Source of the DNA: an uncultured bacterium
Lineage (GTDB): Bacteria > Cyanobacteriota > Vampirovibrionia > Gastranaerophilales > Gastranaerophilaceae
Assembly: GCA_902763805.1 (NCBI GenBank)
Contig: CACWTN010000001.1
Coordinates: forward strand, 358,805 to 422,804
Direction of reading: 5' to 3'
DNA length: 64,000 nucleotides
Below the pieces are notes generated by a model that had not been told where the DNA came from, made no database searches, and was given only the letters and a program-made list of their open reading frames with translations. Position 1 is the first letter of the stretch. Every line of letters begins with the position of its first letter. Positions 7,682 through 17,440 of this stretch are shown piece after piece. The translations under genes were made by a program, and so were the position numbers.

Positions 7682-7726
7682 GGTATAATGCTAAAGTAAT
7701 CATGCAGAAATTAACAAGGGGTAATA

Positions 7727-8422
7727 ATGTTTTATTTTGATGATTTAAACGGAAAAAGAATACTGAGAAGCGATTTTTTGAACGGAAAAAAAGAAATAAA
7801 TGCATTTTTTACTACAAGAGGTGAAAGCCCTGTTACACAGGATTTTGCAAAACGCATAATAAGCCCGGTGCAAACTCACAGCGACCATATTGAAGCAGTT
7901 GATGAAAGAGAGGAATACCCTGACACCGACGGAATGATTTTAACCGAACCCGATACTGCGGTTTTTTTGAGATTTGCCGATTGTACTCCGTTAATTTTTT
8001 ATGATACAAAGCATAATATTGCTGGAGTATCTCACGCAGGCTGGCGCGGAACGGCTGCAAGAATAGGGGTTAAAACAGCTGCCAAGATGGTTTTAAACTA
8101 TAGTACAAAGCCTGAAGATTTAATTGTTTTGATTGGTCCTGCAATTTCAATGTGTTGTTATGAAGTTAGCGAAGAAGTCAGAGATACTTTGCTTTCAACC
8201 GTGAAAAATACAAAAGATTTGTATAAAGACAGAAATGTTGATCTCAAAAAAATTAATGCCCGTCAGCTTGAAGAAATAGGTGTTAAAAAAATTGATATCT
8301 GCCCGTTTTGCACATCGTGCAACAACGACATGTTCTATTCATACCGTAAAGAAAACGGCACTACGGACAGACATTACGCTGTTGTGAAACTGAATGTTAT
8401 TGAAACTAAACAAGCTCGGTAA
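7727..8422 (+). CDS. pgeF: Multicopper-oxidase-like laccase-domain protein (PgeF/YfiH family)
   Basis: The YfiH/PgeF family was first called polyphenol oxidase. Members are now known as purine nucleoside phosphorylase/deaminase-type enzymes or as editing factors in peptidoglycan synthesis. The 231-residue length is typical. Conserved elements are PVQTHSDHI, LRFADCTPLIFYD (Cys ligand), VSHAGWRGTAARIG (His ligand), and the C-terminal CTSCNNDMFYSYR. Start at ATG 7727 follows AAGGGG. A TATAAT at 7684-7689 gives a leader of about 30 nt. The last 17 bp overlap the convergent proB gene. Confidence 0.9.
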   Translation: MFYFDDLNGKRILRSDFLNGKKEINAFFTTRGESPVTQDFAKRIISPVQTHSDHIEAVDEREEYPDTDGMILTEPDTAVFLRFADCTPLIFYDTKHNIAGVSHAGWRGTAARIGVKTAAKMVLNYSTKPEDLIVLIGPAISMCCYEVSEEVRDTLLSTVKNTKDLYKDRNVDLKKINARQLEEIGVKKIDICPFCTSCNNDMFYSYRKENGTTDRHYAVVKLNVIETKQAR

Positions 8423-9551
8423 TATTATCTCTTGTTACGACTGCGTCGTAGTTTTTGTATCCGAGAATATTTTCAATGTCGTTCGAATGCGAGCCGACAA
8501 TTTTTCTGCACTCTGCAGAACTGTAGTTTGCCATTCCCCGTGCAAATTCAACATTGTTTTCGTCCATTATTGAGATAACTTCACCCTGCTTAAACTCATT
8601 GATAACGTTAACAATACCTATTGGCAGCAAACTTGAAAACTGTTCAAGAATAGCTTTTTTGGCACCTTCGTTAACGACAAGACCTCCAAAAATATTCGTT
8701 GCATAGCCAATCCAGCGCTTTTTATCGGCAAGACTGCCTTCTGCCGGCAGAAACATTGTTCCCAAATCTTCACCGTTGAATATTTTGTTAATAACACACG
8801 GAAGTTTTCCGTTTGCAATAAGAACTTTTCCTCCAAATCTTGTAACCAGCTTTGCGGCTTCAAGTTTTGTTCTCATTCCGCCTCTGCCGCCTTCCGAAGC
8901 ATCGGTTCCGAGTTTCAAAATATCCTCAGTTACTGTTTCAACCTCTTTTATCAGCTCTGCATTAGGATTTTCCTTAGGATTTGAGGTATAAAGTCCGTCA
9001 ATATCGGTAAGAAGAATCAATAAGTCAGCATCAAGTTCGCTTGCTACAAGCGCAGAAAGCTTATCATTATCTGAGAAATTAACCTTTACGCCTGCATTAA
9101 AAGAACCTGACTGAATAGGCGTAACCGTATCGTTTTGGTTAATTATAGGAACAACTCCGAATTCAAGAAGCTTGTTCATTGTTGTTCTCAGGCTCAGATA
9201 TTTGTGACGCAGAGAGAAATCGTCTTCCGTCAGAAGAATTTGCGCAATAGGAATGTCATATACGCCAAATCCGCTTTCATAGAAAGACATCAGACGGCTC
9301 TGACCGATAGCGGCACAAGCCTGTTTAACCCCTTCATCTGCGGTTGAATCAAGATTAAGCTTTTTCTTGCCTAAACCTACAGCACCAGATGTTACTACGA
9401 TAACTTCTTTGCCTTTTTTAACAAGTTTAGATATATCTTCAATAAACGAATAAATACGTGAAAGAGCAACTTCGCCGTTTTCGTTTCTGATAATATTGGT
9501 ACCAAGTTTTATAACAATTCTTTTTGCGTTTATAAAATCTTCTCTTTGCAT
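8406..9551 (-). CDS. proB: Glutamate 5-kinase
   Basis: ProB phosphorylates glutamate, the first step of proline synthesis. The 381-residue protein has the amino acid kinase domain (about residues 1-265) and a C-terminal PUA domain (about 285-375), the complete two-domain form. Visible elements are IVIKLGTNII at the N-terminus, VVTSGAVGLG, PIINQNDTV, FSDNDKLSALVASELDADLLILLTD, and GGRGGMRTKLEAAK. It lies 10 nt downstream of thrC, an unusual pairing, so threonine and proline synthesis genes are probably transcribed together. proA and proC are not in the window. Confidence 0.96.
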   Translation of the reverse strand: MQREDFINAKRIVIKLGTNIIRNENGEVALSRIYSFIEDISKLVKKGKEVIVVTSGAVGLGKKKLNLDSTADEGVKQACAAIGQSRLMSFYESGFGVYDIPIAQILLTEDDFSLRHKYLSLRTTMNKLLEFGVVPIINQNDTVTPIQSGSFNAGVKVNFSDNDKLSALVASELDADLLILLTDIDGLYTSNPKENPNAELIKEVETVTEDILKLGTDASEGGRGGMRTKLEAAKLVTRFGGKVLIANGKLPCVINKIFNGEDLGTMFLPAEGSLADKKRWIGYATNIFGGLVVNEGAKKAILEQFSSLLPIGIVNVINEFKQGEVISIMDENNVEFARGMANYSSAECRKIVGSHSNDIENILGYKNYDAVVTRDNITELV

Positions 9552-9561
9552 ATTAATAATC

Positions 9562-10620
<1,059 letters not shown>

Positions 10621-10697
10621 AACTTCCATCCTCTCTTTTTATTTAATAATAACATAAAGAGGAAAAACATACTCTGTAATTTGCGGTTTAACAAATT

Positions 10698-11312
10698 CTA
10701 CAAATCTTCGTCAGGATCTTTTTCTGCATTAATATATCCGCCCATTGTTTCAAGCAGCTGAGTCTGCCATTCATTGTTCTTTTCAAGGAAGAAATCTGCA
10801 CCTCTGAGTCTGCATTGCTGTTCAATTTCTTTTCTGGGAGATGCGGTTATTACACCAATAATAGTCGGAACATTGTATGTTTGTGCAAGCTTTTTGAGCT
10901 CAGTAAGAAGAATAAAACCTTCTCTTTCTGTCGGTATAAACAAGTCCATTACTACATATTGATATTTGCGCTTTTTATATTTATTGACCGCATCATATAT
11001 TTCCTGAGAACAATCCACATCCAGTTCAAATTTAGATAACAGAACTTTCAGCTGATACGTAATTACACCCAAATCGTCTACAACGAGAATTGCCGGTCCT
11101 AAATCTTCACCCTCGCCTTCTTCAGGATTGTTATTTCCCAAAGCATCACTTTTAATAGGTTTTTTGGAGTTCTCGTTAAGGTTTCTTATAATATCGACAA
11201 TGTCAATTAGCTGTGCTTTCATGTCACGTAAATTGATACTATCAGGAACACTCTTGTTTGTTACACTAAAAAATAATTTCAGAAATTCATCATCTAAATC
11301 AATATTAGCCAT
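10698..11312 (-). CDS. Receiver-domain (CheY-like) protein with N-terminal helical extension
   Basis: This 204-residue protein has an N-terminal segment of about 65 residues without a recognised domain, then a response-regulator receiver domain (about residues 73-190). AILVVDDLGV holds the acidic pair, VVMDLFIP holds the phospho-acceptor Asp, VITAS holds the conserved Thr/Ser position, and ADFFLEKN holds the conserved Lys. No DNA-binding output domain follows, so it probably works through protein contact. No histidine kinase is adjacent. TATAAT (11333-11338 on the minus strand) and the Shine-Dalgarno AGGAGAG precede the ATG. Confidence 0.85.
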   Translation of the reverse strand: MANIDLDDEFLKLFFSVTNKSVPDSINLRDMKAQLIDIVDIIRNLNENSKKPIKSDALGNNNPEEGEGEDLGPAILVVDDLGVITYQLKVLLSKFELDVDCSQEIYDAVNKYKKRKYQYVVMDLFIPTEREGFILLTELKKLAQTYNVPTIIGVITASPRKEIEQQCRLRGADFFLEKNNEWQTQLLETMGGYINAEKDPDEDL

Positions 11313-11401
11313 GCACTCTCCTATTCTTCCTAATTATATCATATTTAGCTGAGAAAAGTAAGTCGTTTGTTTGTATTATTCAAGTTTTCATCTTTTTTAT
11401 G

Positions 11402-11407
11402 TATAAT
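11402..11407 (+). promoter_or_regulatory. -10 box TATAAT, 7 nt before ATG 11415
   Basis: A perfect TATAAT (11402-11407) lies 7 nt before the ATG of the secreted NTF2-like protein gene. TTCAAG at 11379-11384 gives a 17-bp spacing. The start codon is therefore at or next to the expected +1. Confidence 0.65.
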
Positions 11408-11414
11408 GAGTTTT

Positions 11415-12287
11415 ATGAAGAGAATAATACTGTCATTTCTGTTATTTATGTTATTTGCGCCTGCAAGTTATGCGGATGTCAAATTTGTTAAGCCGGATTT
11501 TTTTAACCGTAACATTCGGGGTGTAAAGGCAACTCTGAATTCACAGATTAAGTACGCAAATAAAAATAATTTCGAAAAGTTTATATCTACATACGACACA
11601 AACTATCAAAACGGTGACGGATACGATTTGGATATTTATTCCAAGCTTGTAAAAGAGTTATGGGAAAATTACGATAATATAAAATACGGTATGAAAATAA
11701 AGGATATTTCTTTTAATCCTGACGGAACAGCTGTTGTTAAACTAACAGAAACATCTTTGGCAGATATCCCCGTAACAAAAAAATTAAGCGGAGTTTTGAA
11801 AAGTGAAGCCAACAGTGTTTATTATATGAAAAAGATTGACGGAAAGTGGAAAGTTACTTCAGATAAGATTAATGACGAAGTAACCTCAATGCTTTACGGT
11901 GATGCAATAAATCTTGATATAAAGCTTTCCGCCCCGCAGGAGGTAACTCCCGGATATGAGTATACCGCATCACTTGAATTTAATCCTCCGAAAGATACTT
12001 TTGCGATTGCTTCTATTGCAAAGGATAAAGTTGAATACCCTCAAAAACAGGCAAAAGAAGTTTTCAGAAAGCTTCCTGATGACCATATTCTGGAAAGACT
12101 TTTTGTGGCAAATTCAGAACATGCCAATGAGTATGTTATTGCTTCTATCGGGCTTACAAAAGCTGATATCAAGGACATGAGCATAAAATTAAGCCTTACG
12201 GGATTTGGGTATCAGATAATCAGGGTTAATGTTGTTGATGAACTTAGTAAAGCAGATGCGGAAGAAGATAGCAATGTCAAGAAATAG
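11415..12287 (+). CDS. Secreted protein with possible NTF2-like domain, unknown function
   Basis: This 290-residue protein has a clear signal peptide (MKRIILSFLLFMLFAPASYA, cleavage near residue 20). Residues about 30-150 have the length and pattern of an NTF2/SnoaL-like fold: a helix region with NNFEKFISTYDTNYQNG, then strands ending in MKKIDGKWKVTSD, a phrase common in such domains. The C-terminal half (about 165-280) is beta-rich. I do not recognise the family. The next gene, lspA, overlaps its end by 14 bp. The start at 11415 is supported by the TATAAT box 7 nt upstream. Confidence 0.7.
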   Translation: MKRIILSFLLFMLFAPASYADVKFVKPDFFNRNIRGVKATLNSQIKYANKNNFEKFISTYDTNYQNGDGYDLDIYSKLVKELWENYDNIKYGMKIKDISFNPDGTAVVKLTETSLADIPVTKKLSGVLKSEANSVYYMKKIDGKWKVTSDKINDEVTSMLYGDAINLDIKLSAPQEVTPGYEYTASLEFNPPKDTFAIASIAKDKVEYPQKQAKEVFRKLPDDHILERLFVANSEHANEYVIASIGLTKADIKDMSIKLSLTGFGYQIIRVNVVDELSKADAEEDSNVKK

Positions 12288-12735
12288 TAAAACAATTTAT
12301 CTTATTTTAACGTCTGTATTTTTTGTGTTGTTTAATTTTTATTTATCGGATGTCATTTTAAACAGCGGTGATTTACTGGCAGAAAATCCTGTTTTTGACA
12401 TAATGTATATACAAAACCAGGGCGCTGCTTTCAATATTTTTGACGGATATAAAATATTTCTTATAGTATTTTCTGCTGCAGCACTGGTGTTTTTGATTTT
12501 TTATGTGATGAAACATATAACAAAAATATCTGTTATGGGTTTGTTTTTTACATCGCTTTTGTTGTCAGGTATTTTCAATAATATGTGCGAACGCCTGATT
12601 TTCGGTTTTGTAAGAGATTATATTAAACTTAATTTTATTAATTTCCCCGTGTTTAACATATCGGATATATTCATAAATATTGGCGTTTTTGGGTTAATTT
12701 TTATTATTCTGAAAAACAATTACCTGAAAAAATAG
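12274..12735 (+). CDS. lspA: Lipoprotein signal peptidase (signal peptidase II)
   Basis: LspA removes the signal peptide from diacylglyceryl-modified prolipoproteins in the inner membrane. This 153-residue protein has four hydrophobic segments. The N-terminal motif is IQNQGAAFNIF (family: N-GaaFg). The two catalytic aspartates are in FVRDYI and VFNISDIFI, matching the conserved third and fourth boxes. NMCERLIFG stands in place of the usual GNlxDRlxxG, so one normally conserved Asp is Glu. The start at ATG 12274 has GGAAG upstream and overlaps the preceding gene by 14 bp. Confidence 0.9.
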   Translation: MSRNSKTIYLILTSVFFVLFNFYLSDVILNSGDLLAENPVFDIMYIQNQGAAFNIFDGYKIFLIVFSAAALVFLIFYVMKHITKISVMGLFFTSLLLSGIFNNMCERLIFGFVRDYIKLNFINFPVFNISDIFINIGVFGLIFIILKNNYLKK

Positions 12736-12782
12736 CCGTGTAGTCAATATAAAAATTCGGTCGTTCCGTACATGATTTTGTT

Positions 12783-13172
12783 ATGTACAGTTCCCTGTGG
12801 TATGACAATTTGACAAAACCGTTCCTTCAGCCGCCGGCATGGGTATTTCCACCGGTATGGATAATCCTGTACGGAACAATTTTGACTTCGGTTATTTTGT
12901 ACACAATCACAATATCTTCCAAAGACAAAAAGAGCGGATACATTTGCTTTATTGTGCATATGATTTTTAATCTCCTGTGGAGCCCCGTGTTTTTTTATCT
13001 TCACAGAACTGATATTGCTCTCGGTATAGTATTGATAATGGACTTTACGGCACTTCTTGTAATATACAGGTTTTTCCGTATATCAAAAATTTCAGGATTA
13101 ATACTTATTCCGTATTTTTTGTGGCTTGTGTTTGCAACATACTTAAACGCTCAGATTTGTTTATTAAACTAG
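12783..13172 (+). CDS. tspO: TspO/MBR family membrane protein
   Basis: TspO proteins are five-helix membrane proteins that bind porphyrins and similar ligands and modulate stress responses. This 129-residue protein is shorter than the usual 155 or so. It starts directly at WYDNLTKPFLQPPAWVFPPVWIILY, the conserved first loop and second helix, so most of helix 1 is missing or begins outside a recognisable start. NLLWSPVFFYLH and the C-terminal PYFLWLVFATYLNAQI are typical. It follows lspA by 48 nt. No upstream start in frame restores the missing helix. Confidence 0.85.
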   Translation: MYSSLWYDNLTKPFLQPPAWVFPPVWIILYGTILTSVILYTITISSKDKKSGYICFIVHMIFNLLWSPVFFYLHRTDIALGIVLIMDFTALLVIYRFFRISKISGLILIPYFLWLVFATYLNAQICLLN

Positions 13173-13176
13173 AAAT

Positions 13177-13205
13177 TTAACAAACCGTCTTAAATATTGT
13201 ATAAT
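13177..13205 (+). promoter_or_regulatory. Leaderless-type promoter of the comM-like gene
   Basis: TTAACA (13177-13182), a 17-bp spacer and a perfect TATAAT (13200-13205) are followed by 6 nt and ATG 13212. This is one of the clearest leaderless promoters in the window. It excludes the TTG-type start at 13197, which would lie within the -10 box. Confidence 0.8.
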
Positions 13206-13211
13206 CAAGCT

Positions 13212-14732
13212 ATGGTAACAAAAGCAATAACTGCAGCAAATATTGGTATTCATTCCTGCAAGATTGAAGTTGAGGCAGATGTAACAAATTCTCTGCCCTC
13301 CGTTTGTATTGTGGGACTTCCCGACAGCGCGGTTTCCGAAGCAAGAGAAAGAGTTCATTCGGCAATAAAAAATTCGGGATATACTTTCCCGACAGGAAAA
13401 GTAATCATAAATCTTGCGCCAGCTGATATCAGAAAAGAGGGAACGAATTTTGATTTGGCTATGGCTGTTTGTATATTAAAAGAACAGGGGATAGAAATTC
13501 CCGACAATGAAAAGGCAGGATATATAGGAGAGTTGTCATTAGACGGTTCTCTGAGAAAGGTTAACGGTGTTCTTCCGCTTGTAAGCGGACTTAAAGAATG
13601 CGGAATAACAACAGTTTTTGTTCCCGAAGAAAATGCAAAAGAAGCTGCCTTGGTTCAAGGGGTAAATGTATATGGCGCAAAACACCTTTGTGATATAGTA
13701 AATCACTTTGCGGAAAATCCGATTAAGCCGACTGTGGTTGATATAAATAAATATCTGGAAGACAATGCAAACACTGATTACACCTTTGATTTTAAGGATG
13801 TAAAAGGTCAGCAGAAAGCAAAAAAGGCGCTTGAAATAGCAGCGGCAGGCGGTCATAATGTTTTGATGTCAGGTTCGCCCGGTTCCGGGAAAACCCTTAT
13901 GGCAAAATGTTTTGCTTCAATTCTTCCTCCGCTTGAACTTCAGGAAGCTTTGGAGCTGACTAAAATATACAGTGTAAGCGGACTTTTACATAATGATAAT
14001 CCGCTGATGACAAAGCGTCCGTACAGAGCTGTTCATCATACCGCATCACAAAACGGGATTATAGGCGGAGGCTCAAATCCGAAGCCCGGAGAAATTACTC
14101 TGGCTCATCGCGGAGTGTTATTTCTTGATGAAATGGTTGAATTTCCCAGACAGGTGCTTGAAGTATTACGTCAGCCTCTTGAAGATGGTGAGGTTGTAAT
14201 TTCAAGAGCAAAAACTTCTATAAAATATCCCGCAAAATTTATGCTGATAGGCGCAATGAATCCTTGTCCCTGCGGATTTCTGGGGGACAGAGAAAAAGAA
14301 TGCACCTGTTCCGATTTTCAGATACAAAGATATCGTTCAAAACTTTCAGGCCCGCTTTTGGACAGAATAGATTTGATTATTAATGTTCCCAGACTTACAA
14401 CGGATGAACTTATTAATACAAAAACGGATGCGGAACCTTCGGAAAAGATAAGGGAAAGAGTGGTAAAAGCCAGAAAAATTCAGGCAAAAAGATATGCTCA
14501 GGAAGGAATTTTGACAAACTCTGAGCTTAGTACAAAACAAATAAAAAAATATTGCAAAACCGATGAAAAAACAACGGAGTTTTTAAAACTGGCTTCACAA
14601 AAATATCAGTTGTCGGGAAGGAAGTTTGACAGAATTCTGAAATTGGCACGAACAATTGCGGATTTGAATGAAAGTGAAAATATAGAAATGGAGCATGTCT
14701 CTCTGGCACTGCAATACAAGGCCGAAATATAA
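13212..14732 (+). CDS. comM: YifB/ComM family Mg-chelatase-like AAA+ ATPase
   Basis: ComM is a hexameric helicase that promotes branch migration during natural transformation; YifB is the homologue in non-competent species. The 506-residue length is typical. Residues 1-190 form the Lon-like N-terminal domain (IVGLPDSAVSEARERV, NLAPADIRKEG, FDLAMAV). The Walker A is GSPGSGKT near residue 220, Walker B is GVLFLDEM, and FMLIGAMNPCPCG with CTCSD is the zinc-binding insertion typical of the family. RYRSKLSGPLLDRIDL carries the arginine finger. The C-terminal Mg-chelatase domain ends the protein. No competence genes are adjacent. Confidence 0.93.
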   Translation: MVTKAITAANIGIHSCKIEVEADVTNSLPSVCIVGLPDSAVSEARERVHSAIKNSGYTFPTGKVIINLAPADIRKEGTNFDLAMAVCILKEQGIEIPDNEKAGYIGELSLDGSLRKVNGVLPLVSGLKECGITTVFVPEENAKEAALVQGVNVYGAKHLCDIVNHFAENPIKPTVVDINKYLEDNANTDYTFDFKDVKGQQKAKKALEIAAAGGHNVLMSGSPGSGKTLMAKCFASILPPLELQEALELTKIYSVSGLLHNDNPLMTKRPYRAVHHTASQNGIIGGGSNPKPGEITLAHRGVLFLDEMVEFPRQVLEVLRQPLEDGEVVISRAKTSIKYPAKFMLIGAMNPCPCGFLGDREKECTCSDFQIQRYRSKLSGPLLDRIDLIINVPRLTTDELINTKTDAEPSEKIRERVVKARKIQAKRYAQEGILTNSELSTKQIKKYCKTDEKTTEFLKLASQKYQLSGRKFDRILKLARTIADLNESENIEMEHVSLALQYKAEI

Positions 14733-14766
14733 TTGTAAATTTTATTAACATTTATCCTGCAAAGTG

Positions 14767-14795
14767 TTCACAAAAAATAGTTAAACATGTATCAT
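14767..14795 (+). promoter_or_regulatory. Leaderless-type promoter of the acyltransferase gene
   Basis: TTCACA (14767-14772), a 17-bp spacer and TATCAT (14790-14795) are followed by 6 nt and ATG 14802. The longer frame from 14787 would begin inside the promoter. Confidence 0.7.
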
Positions 14796-14801
14796 ATATA
14801 T

Positions 14802-15626
14802 ATGGTTAACCTCGAGGAGTTATATTTGGAAGTTCCGCCTACAAAGCTGCGGAACATAGATGAGAAATTTTGTCCTGCACAAACCTCGCCATTTTGGTTG
14901 TGGGTTGCTGACCGTTATTTTTACGGCATGCTGGAAAAACGTTTTCATGGACTTTATTACAAGGGCAAAGAAAAGTTTTATACCCAGAAAGACCCTGACA
15001 CTCCGATAATTATGTTTGCTCCGCACCACAACTGGTGGGATGGAATGGTCGGTTATAATATCTGTAACCGTATATTTAAGAAAGAAATCCGTATAATGAT
15101 AGAGGAGCTTAATCGTTTTCCGCTTATCAGACGAGGCGGAGCTTTCAGCGTTAATAAAAAATCACCGCAGGCTTCTATGCCGGCGCTAAAATTTGCCATT
15201 GATACAATTGGCGATACGAATAATATTCTGTATATTTTCCCGGAAGGTATAATAAAACCGCCAAATCACAGACCGCTAAATCTTCAGACGGGTACAGCAT
15301 ATATTGCGGAAAAGGCTGCGAAAAAGTACGGCAAAGTCGCTCTTATGCCGGTTGCGGTAAATTACTATTTTCTCCGTGATAACAGACCTGAGGTTCTTGT
15401 TGAGTTTGGTGATATTATTCATTTAAACGCAGAAGACAAAATAGACCGCAAAGAATATACCCACTATATGGGCAGGGTTCTGGAAGATTTGTGTGACAAA
15501 CAAGTTGAAGATGTTCACCACGGCAACTTTAAAGGGTATCAGGTTTTGTATCAGAAGAAACTCAGATGGTACCGCAGAATAGAACAAAGACTTAAAAAAA
15601 TTGAACCAAGAAATTCGGGCGTATAG
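14802..15626 (+). CDS. 1-acyl-glycerol-3-phosphate acyltransferase-like protein (PlsC family)
   Basis: This 274-residue protein belongs to the lysophospholipid acyltransferase (PlsC/LPLAT) superfamily. The catalytic HxxxxD box is in FAPHHNWWDGMVGY near residue 80. RFPLIRRGGAFSVNK is the second block, IFPEGIIKPPNHRPLNLQTG contains the FPEG motif of the third block, and LMPVAVNYYF the fourth. There is no strong membrane segment, so it is probably a peripheral membrane enzyme. Such proteins transfer acyl chains to glycerol-phosphate or other lipids; the acceptor here is not predictable. Its stop codon directly abuts the stop of the convergent ATP-grasp gene. Confidence 0.85.
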   Translation: MVNLEELYLEVPPTKLRNIDEKFCPAQTSPFWLWVADRYFYGMLEKRFHGLYYKGKEKFYTQKDPDTPIIMFAPHHNWWDGMVGYNICNRIFKKEIRIMIEELNRFPLIRRGGAFSVNKKSPQASMPALKFAIDTIGDTNNILYIFPEGIIKPPNHRPLNLQTGTAYIAEKAAKKYGKVALMPVAVNYYFLRDNRPEVLVEFGDIIHLNAEDKIDRKEYTHYMGRVLEDLCDKQVEDVHHGNFKGYQVLYQKKLRWYRRIEQRLKKIEPRNSGV

Positions 15627-16787
15627 TTAGATTGCAAACATTCCCGGTTCTTTGCTGAGAATGTTATTCAATTCTTCTTCATCGTTTGTTGACCCGAAAA
15701 TAACTCCGAAGAACGGGTTTGCTTTAAAATTAATTCGTCTTACTTCAAATACATTGGAAAAATCTGCTAAATATGCGCTGAAATTGAAATCGCGAACCGT
15801 GCTTTTCGGGAAGCCGGCAGGAATATCGACAAAAGAGAAATAATAAATTTCACTTCCTGAATTTTGAAGTATTTCACTCCAGTCGGGGTGTTTTTGTTCT
15901 TCAAAATATTCATAGACATTAAATCCCCAGGCATATTTTGCAATATCTGAAGTACACCATCCGGCAAAGCGCATAGGGTTAACTTCTATCGGGGTTATTA
16001 CTCCCGCTTCATTGATTTTTATTTCCAGATGCAGAGGGAAGTTTTTGATATTAAACATTTGTCCCAGGTCGGTTAAAAATTCCGTAACTTTAGTCAAATT
16101 GCTGCTCATAATCGGTGCAGAGGTTATATAAAGTCTGTCGCTTATATCTTTTTCATCTTTATATAAATGTTTGAATATATTCAGTACTACAGGAGTGCCA
16201 TTTCTGTCGTAATACGCATCAACAGCCAGCTCCTCACCCTTCATAACCTGTTCTGCCAAAATCATTTTTGAGTTAACAACATTCTCATTATATTTGTTTT
16301 TACTTGTTGCAATCTCTTTGTTTAGCTGCTTAACTTCATTTTCCCAGTCATCAAGCTCATTTATTAAATGAACGCCAAAACTGAGATAACCTACAGAAGG
16401 CTTTAATATAAGCGGAAACTGAAATTCTTCTCTTTCAACATAGTTAATGTCCAGGTATTCAAAAGATTTGTAATAAAAATCAGGATACTTTTCTTTAAGA
16501 ATTTCTCTGAACTGTATTTTATCTTTGAATATTTTGATATATTTTGTTAAATTTGATTCGGGTAAATTTTCAACAATCCACGCTAAAGCATTTTCGGAGT
16601 TTGAATATATAAGAGGAAATTCCTGTTTTAAATAATATTCTGTAGCTTCTTCTGTTGACCACAAATCCAGAACTCCATCTTCCAAACCGCTGTCTTCAAT
16701 GGTTTCATTATCCAAAACCGGCCAGTCATGGTTGATAATAGAGTCAATCATATATTCGGATACGTATGGTTTTTCTATGATGAACAT
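15627..16787 (-). CDS. ATP-grasp domain protein, unknown substrate
   Basis: This 386-residue protein has an N-terminal domain of about 110 residues, then an ATP-grasp fold. FPLILKPSVGYLSFGVHLI is the glycine-rich ATP loop with its Lys, ILAEQVMKGEELAVDAYYD is the hinge strand, and HLEIKINEAGVITPIEVNPMRFAGW carries the Mg-binding E...N pair. ATP-grasp enzymes join a carboxylate to an amine or thiol via an acyl-phosphate. This overall shape resembles the carboxylate-amine ligases of dipeptide or specialised-metabolite pathways. No partner genes are nearby. GAGGAAAA precedes the ATG, and the gene shares a short divergent promoter region with the UDG gene. Confidence 0.82.
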   Translation of the reverse strand: MFIIEKPYVSEYMIDSIINHDWPVLDNETIEDSGLEDGVLDLWSTEEATEYYLKQEFPLIYSNSENALAWIVENLPESNLTKYIKIFKDKIQFREILKEKYPDFYYKSFEYLDINYVEREEFQFPLILKPSVGYLSFGVHLINELDDWENEVKQLNKEIATSKNKYNENVVNSKMILAEQVMKGEELAVDAYYDRNGTPVVLNIFKHLYKDEKDISDRLYITSAPIMSSNLTKVTEFLTDLGQMFNIKNFPLHLEIKINEAGVITPIEVNPMRFAGWCTSDIAKYAWGFNVYEYFEEQKHPDWSEILQNSGSEIYYFSFVDIPAGFPKSTVRDFNFSAYLADFSNVFEVRRINFKANPFFGVIFGSTNDEEELNNILSKEPGMFAI

Positions 16788-16841
16788 ATTTTCCTCTTCG
16801 TTAAATATTATTATAATACAAAATCAAACAAAAATTTGTTA

Positions 16842-16847
16842 TATAAT
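16842..16847 (+). promoter_or_regulatory. -10 box TATAAT, 6 nt before ATG 16854
   Basis: A perfect TATAAT (16842-16847) lies 6 nt before the UDG start codon. The -35 region is weak. The arrangement again implies a leaderless mRNA and excludes the upstream in-frame start at 16728, which lies inside the divergent gene. Confidence 0.6.
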
Positions 16848-16853
16848 TTCTGT

Positions 16854-17438
16854 ATGTACGAAGAACTGGAAAAAGTATATCAGGAGTGTTTAAGCTGTCA
16901 AAGGTGCAGATTAGGGAAGACAAGGCATAATATTGTTTTCTCGGATGGCGTTCCGAATCCGAAGCTCATGCTTATAGGCGAAGCTCCCGGATTTTATGAA
17001 GATAAGGAAGGAAAACCTTTTGTCGGCAAGGCAGGACAGCTTTTGGATAAAATTTTTGAGTCAGTCGGACTTACAAGAAAAAGAGATGTGTATATTTGTA
17101 ATACGGTTAAATGCAGACCGCCTGAAAACCGCAATCCTGAGCCGGATGAAAAAGAGGCATGCCGTAATTTTCTGAAAGCTCAAATTGATATTATTCAACC
17201 CAAAATAATACTTCTGTGCGGAAATGTTGCGGTGCAATCAATTCTCGGAAATATTGGCGGAATAACCAAAATCAGGGGTAAATGGTTTGAGGGTGATGAG
17301 TTTGTACACGGAGCAAAACTCATGCCTATATTTCATCCTTCTTATCTTCTGAGAAATGATTCCCGTGAAAAAGGAAGCCCTAAGTGGCTTATGTGGCAGG
17401 ATATTCAGGAAATCAGACGGGAATTTGATAAATTGTAA
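16854..17438 (+). CDS. Uracil-DNA glycosylase, family 4 (iron-sulfur type)
   Basis: Family 4 UDGs remove uracil from DNA and carry a [4Fe-4S] cluster. This 194-residue protein has the N-terminal cluster ligands in CLSCQRCRLGKTR and the remaining two in CNTVKCRPPENR and EACRNFL regions. LIGEAPGFYEDKEGKPFVGKAG is the catalytic motif A of the family, and MPIFHPSYLLRN is the leucine-loop motif B. It is complete and monocistronic, and its stop lies 2 nt from that of the convergent gene. Confidence 0.93.
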   Translation: MYEELEKVYQECLSCQRCRLGKTRHNIVFSDGVPNPKLMLIGEAPGFYEDKEGKPFVGKAGQLLDKIFESVGLTRKRDVYICNTVKCRPPENRNPEPDEKEACRNFLKAQIDIIQPKIILLCGNVAVQSILGNIGGITKIRGKWFEGDEFVHGAKLMPIFHPSYLLRNDSREKGSPKWLMWQDIQEIRREFDKL

Positions 17439-17440
17439 GA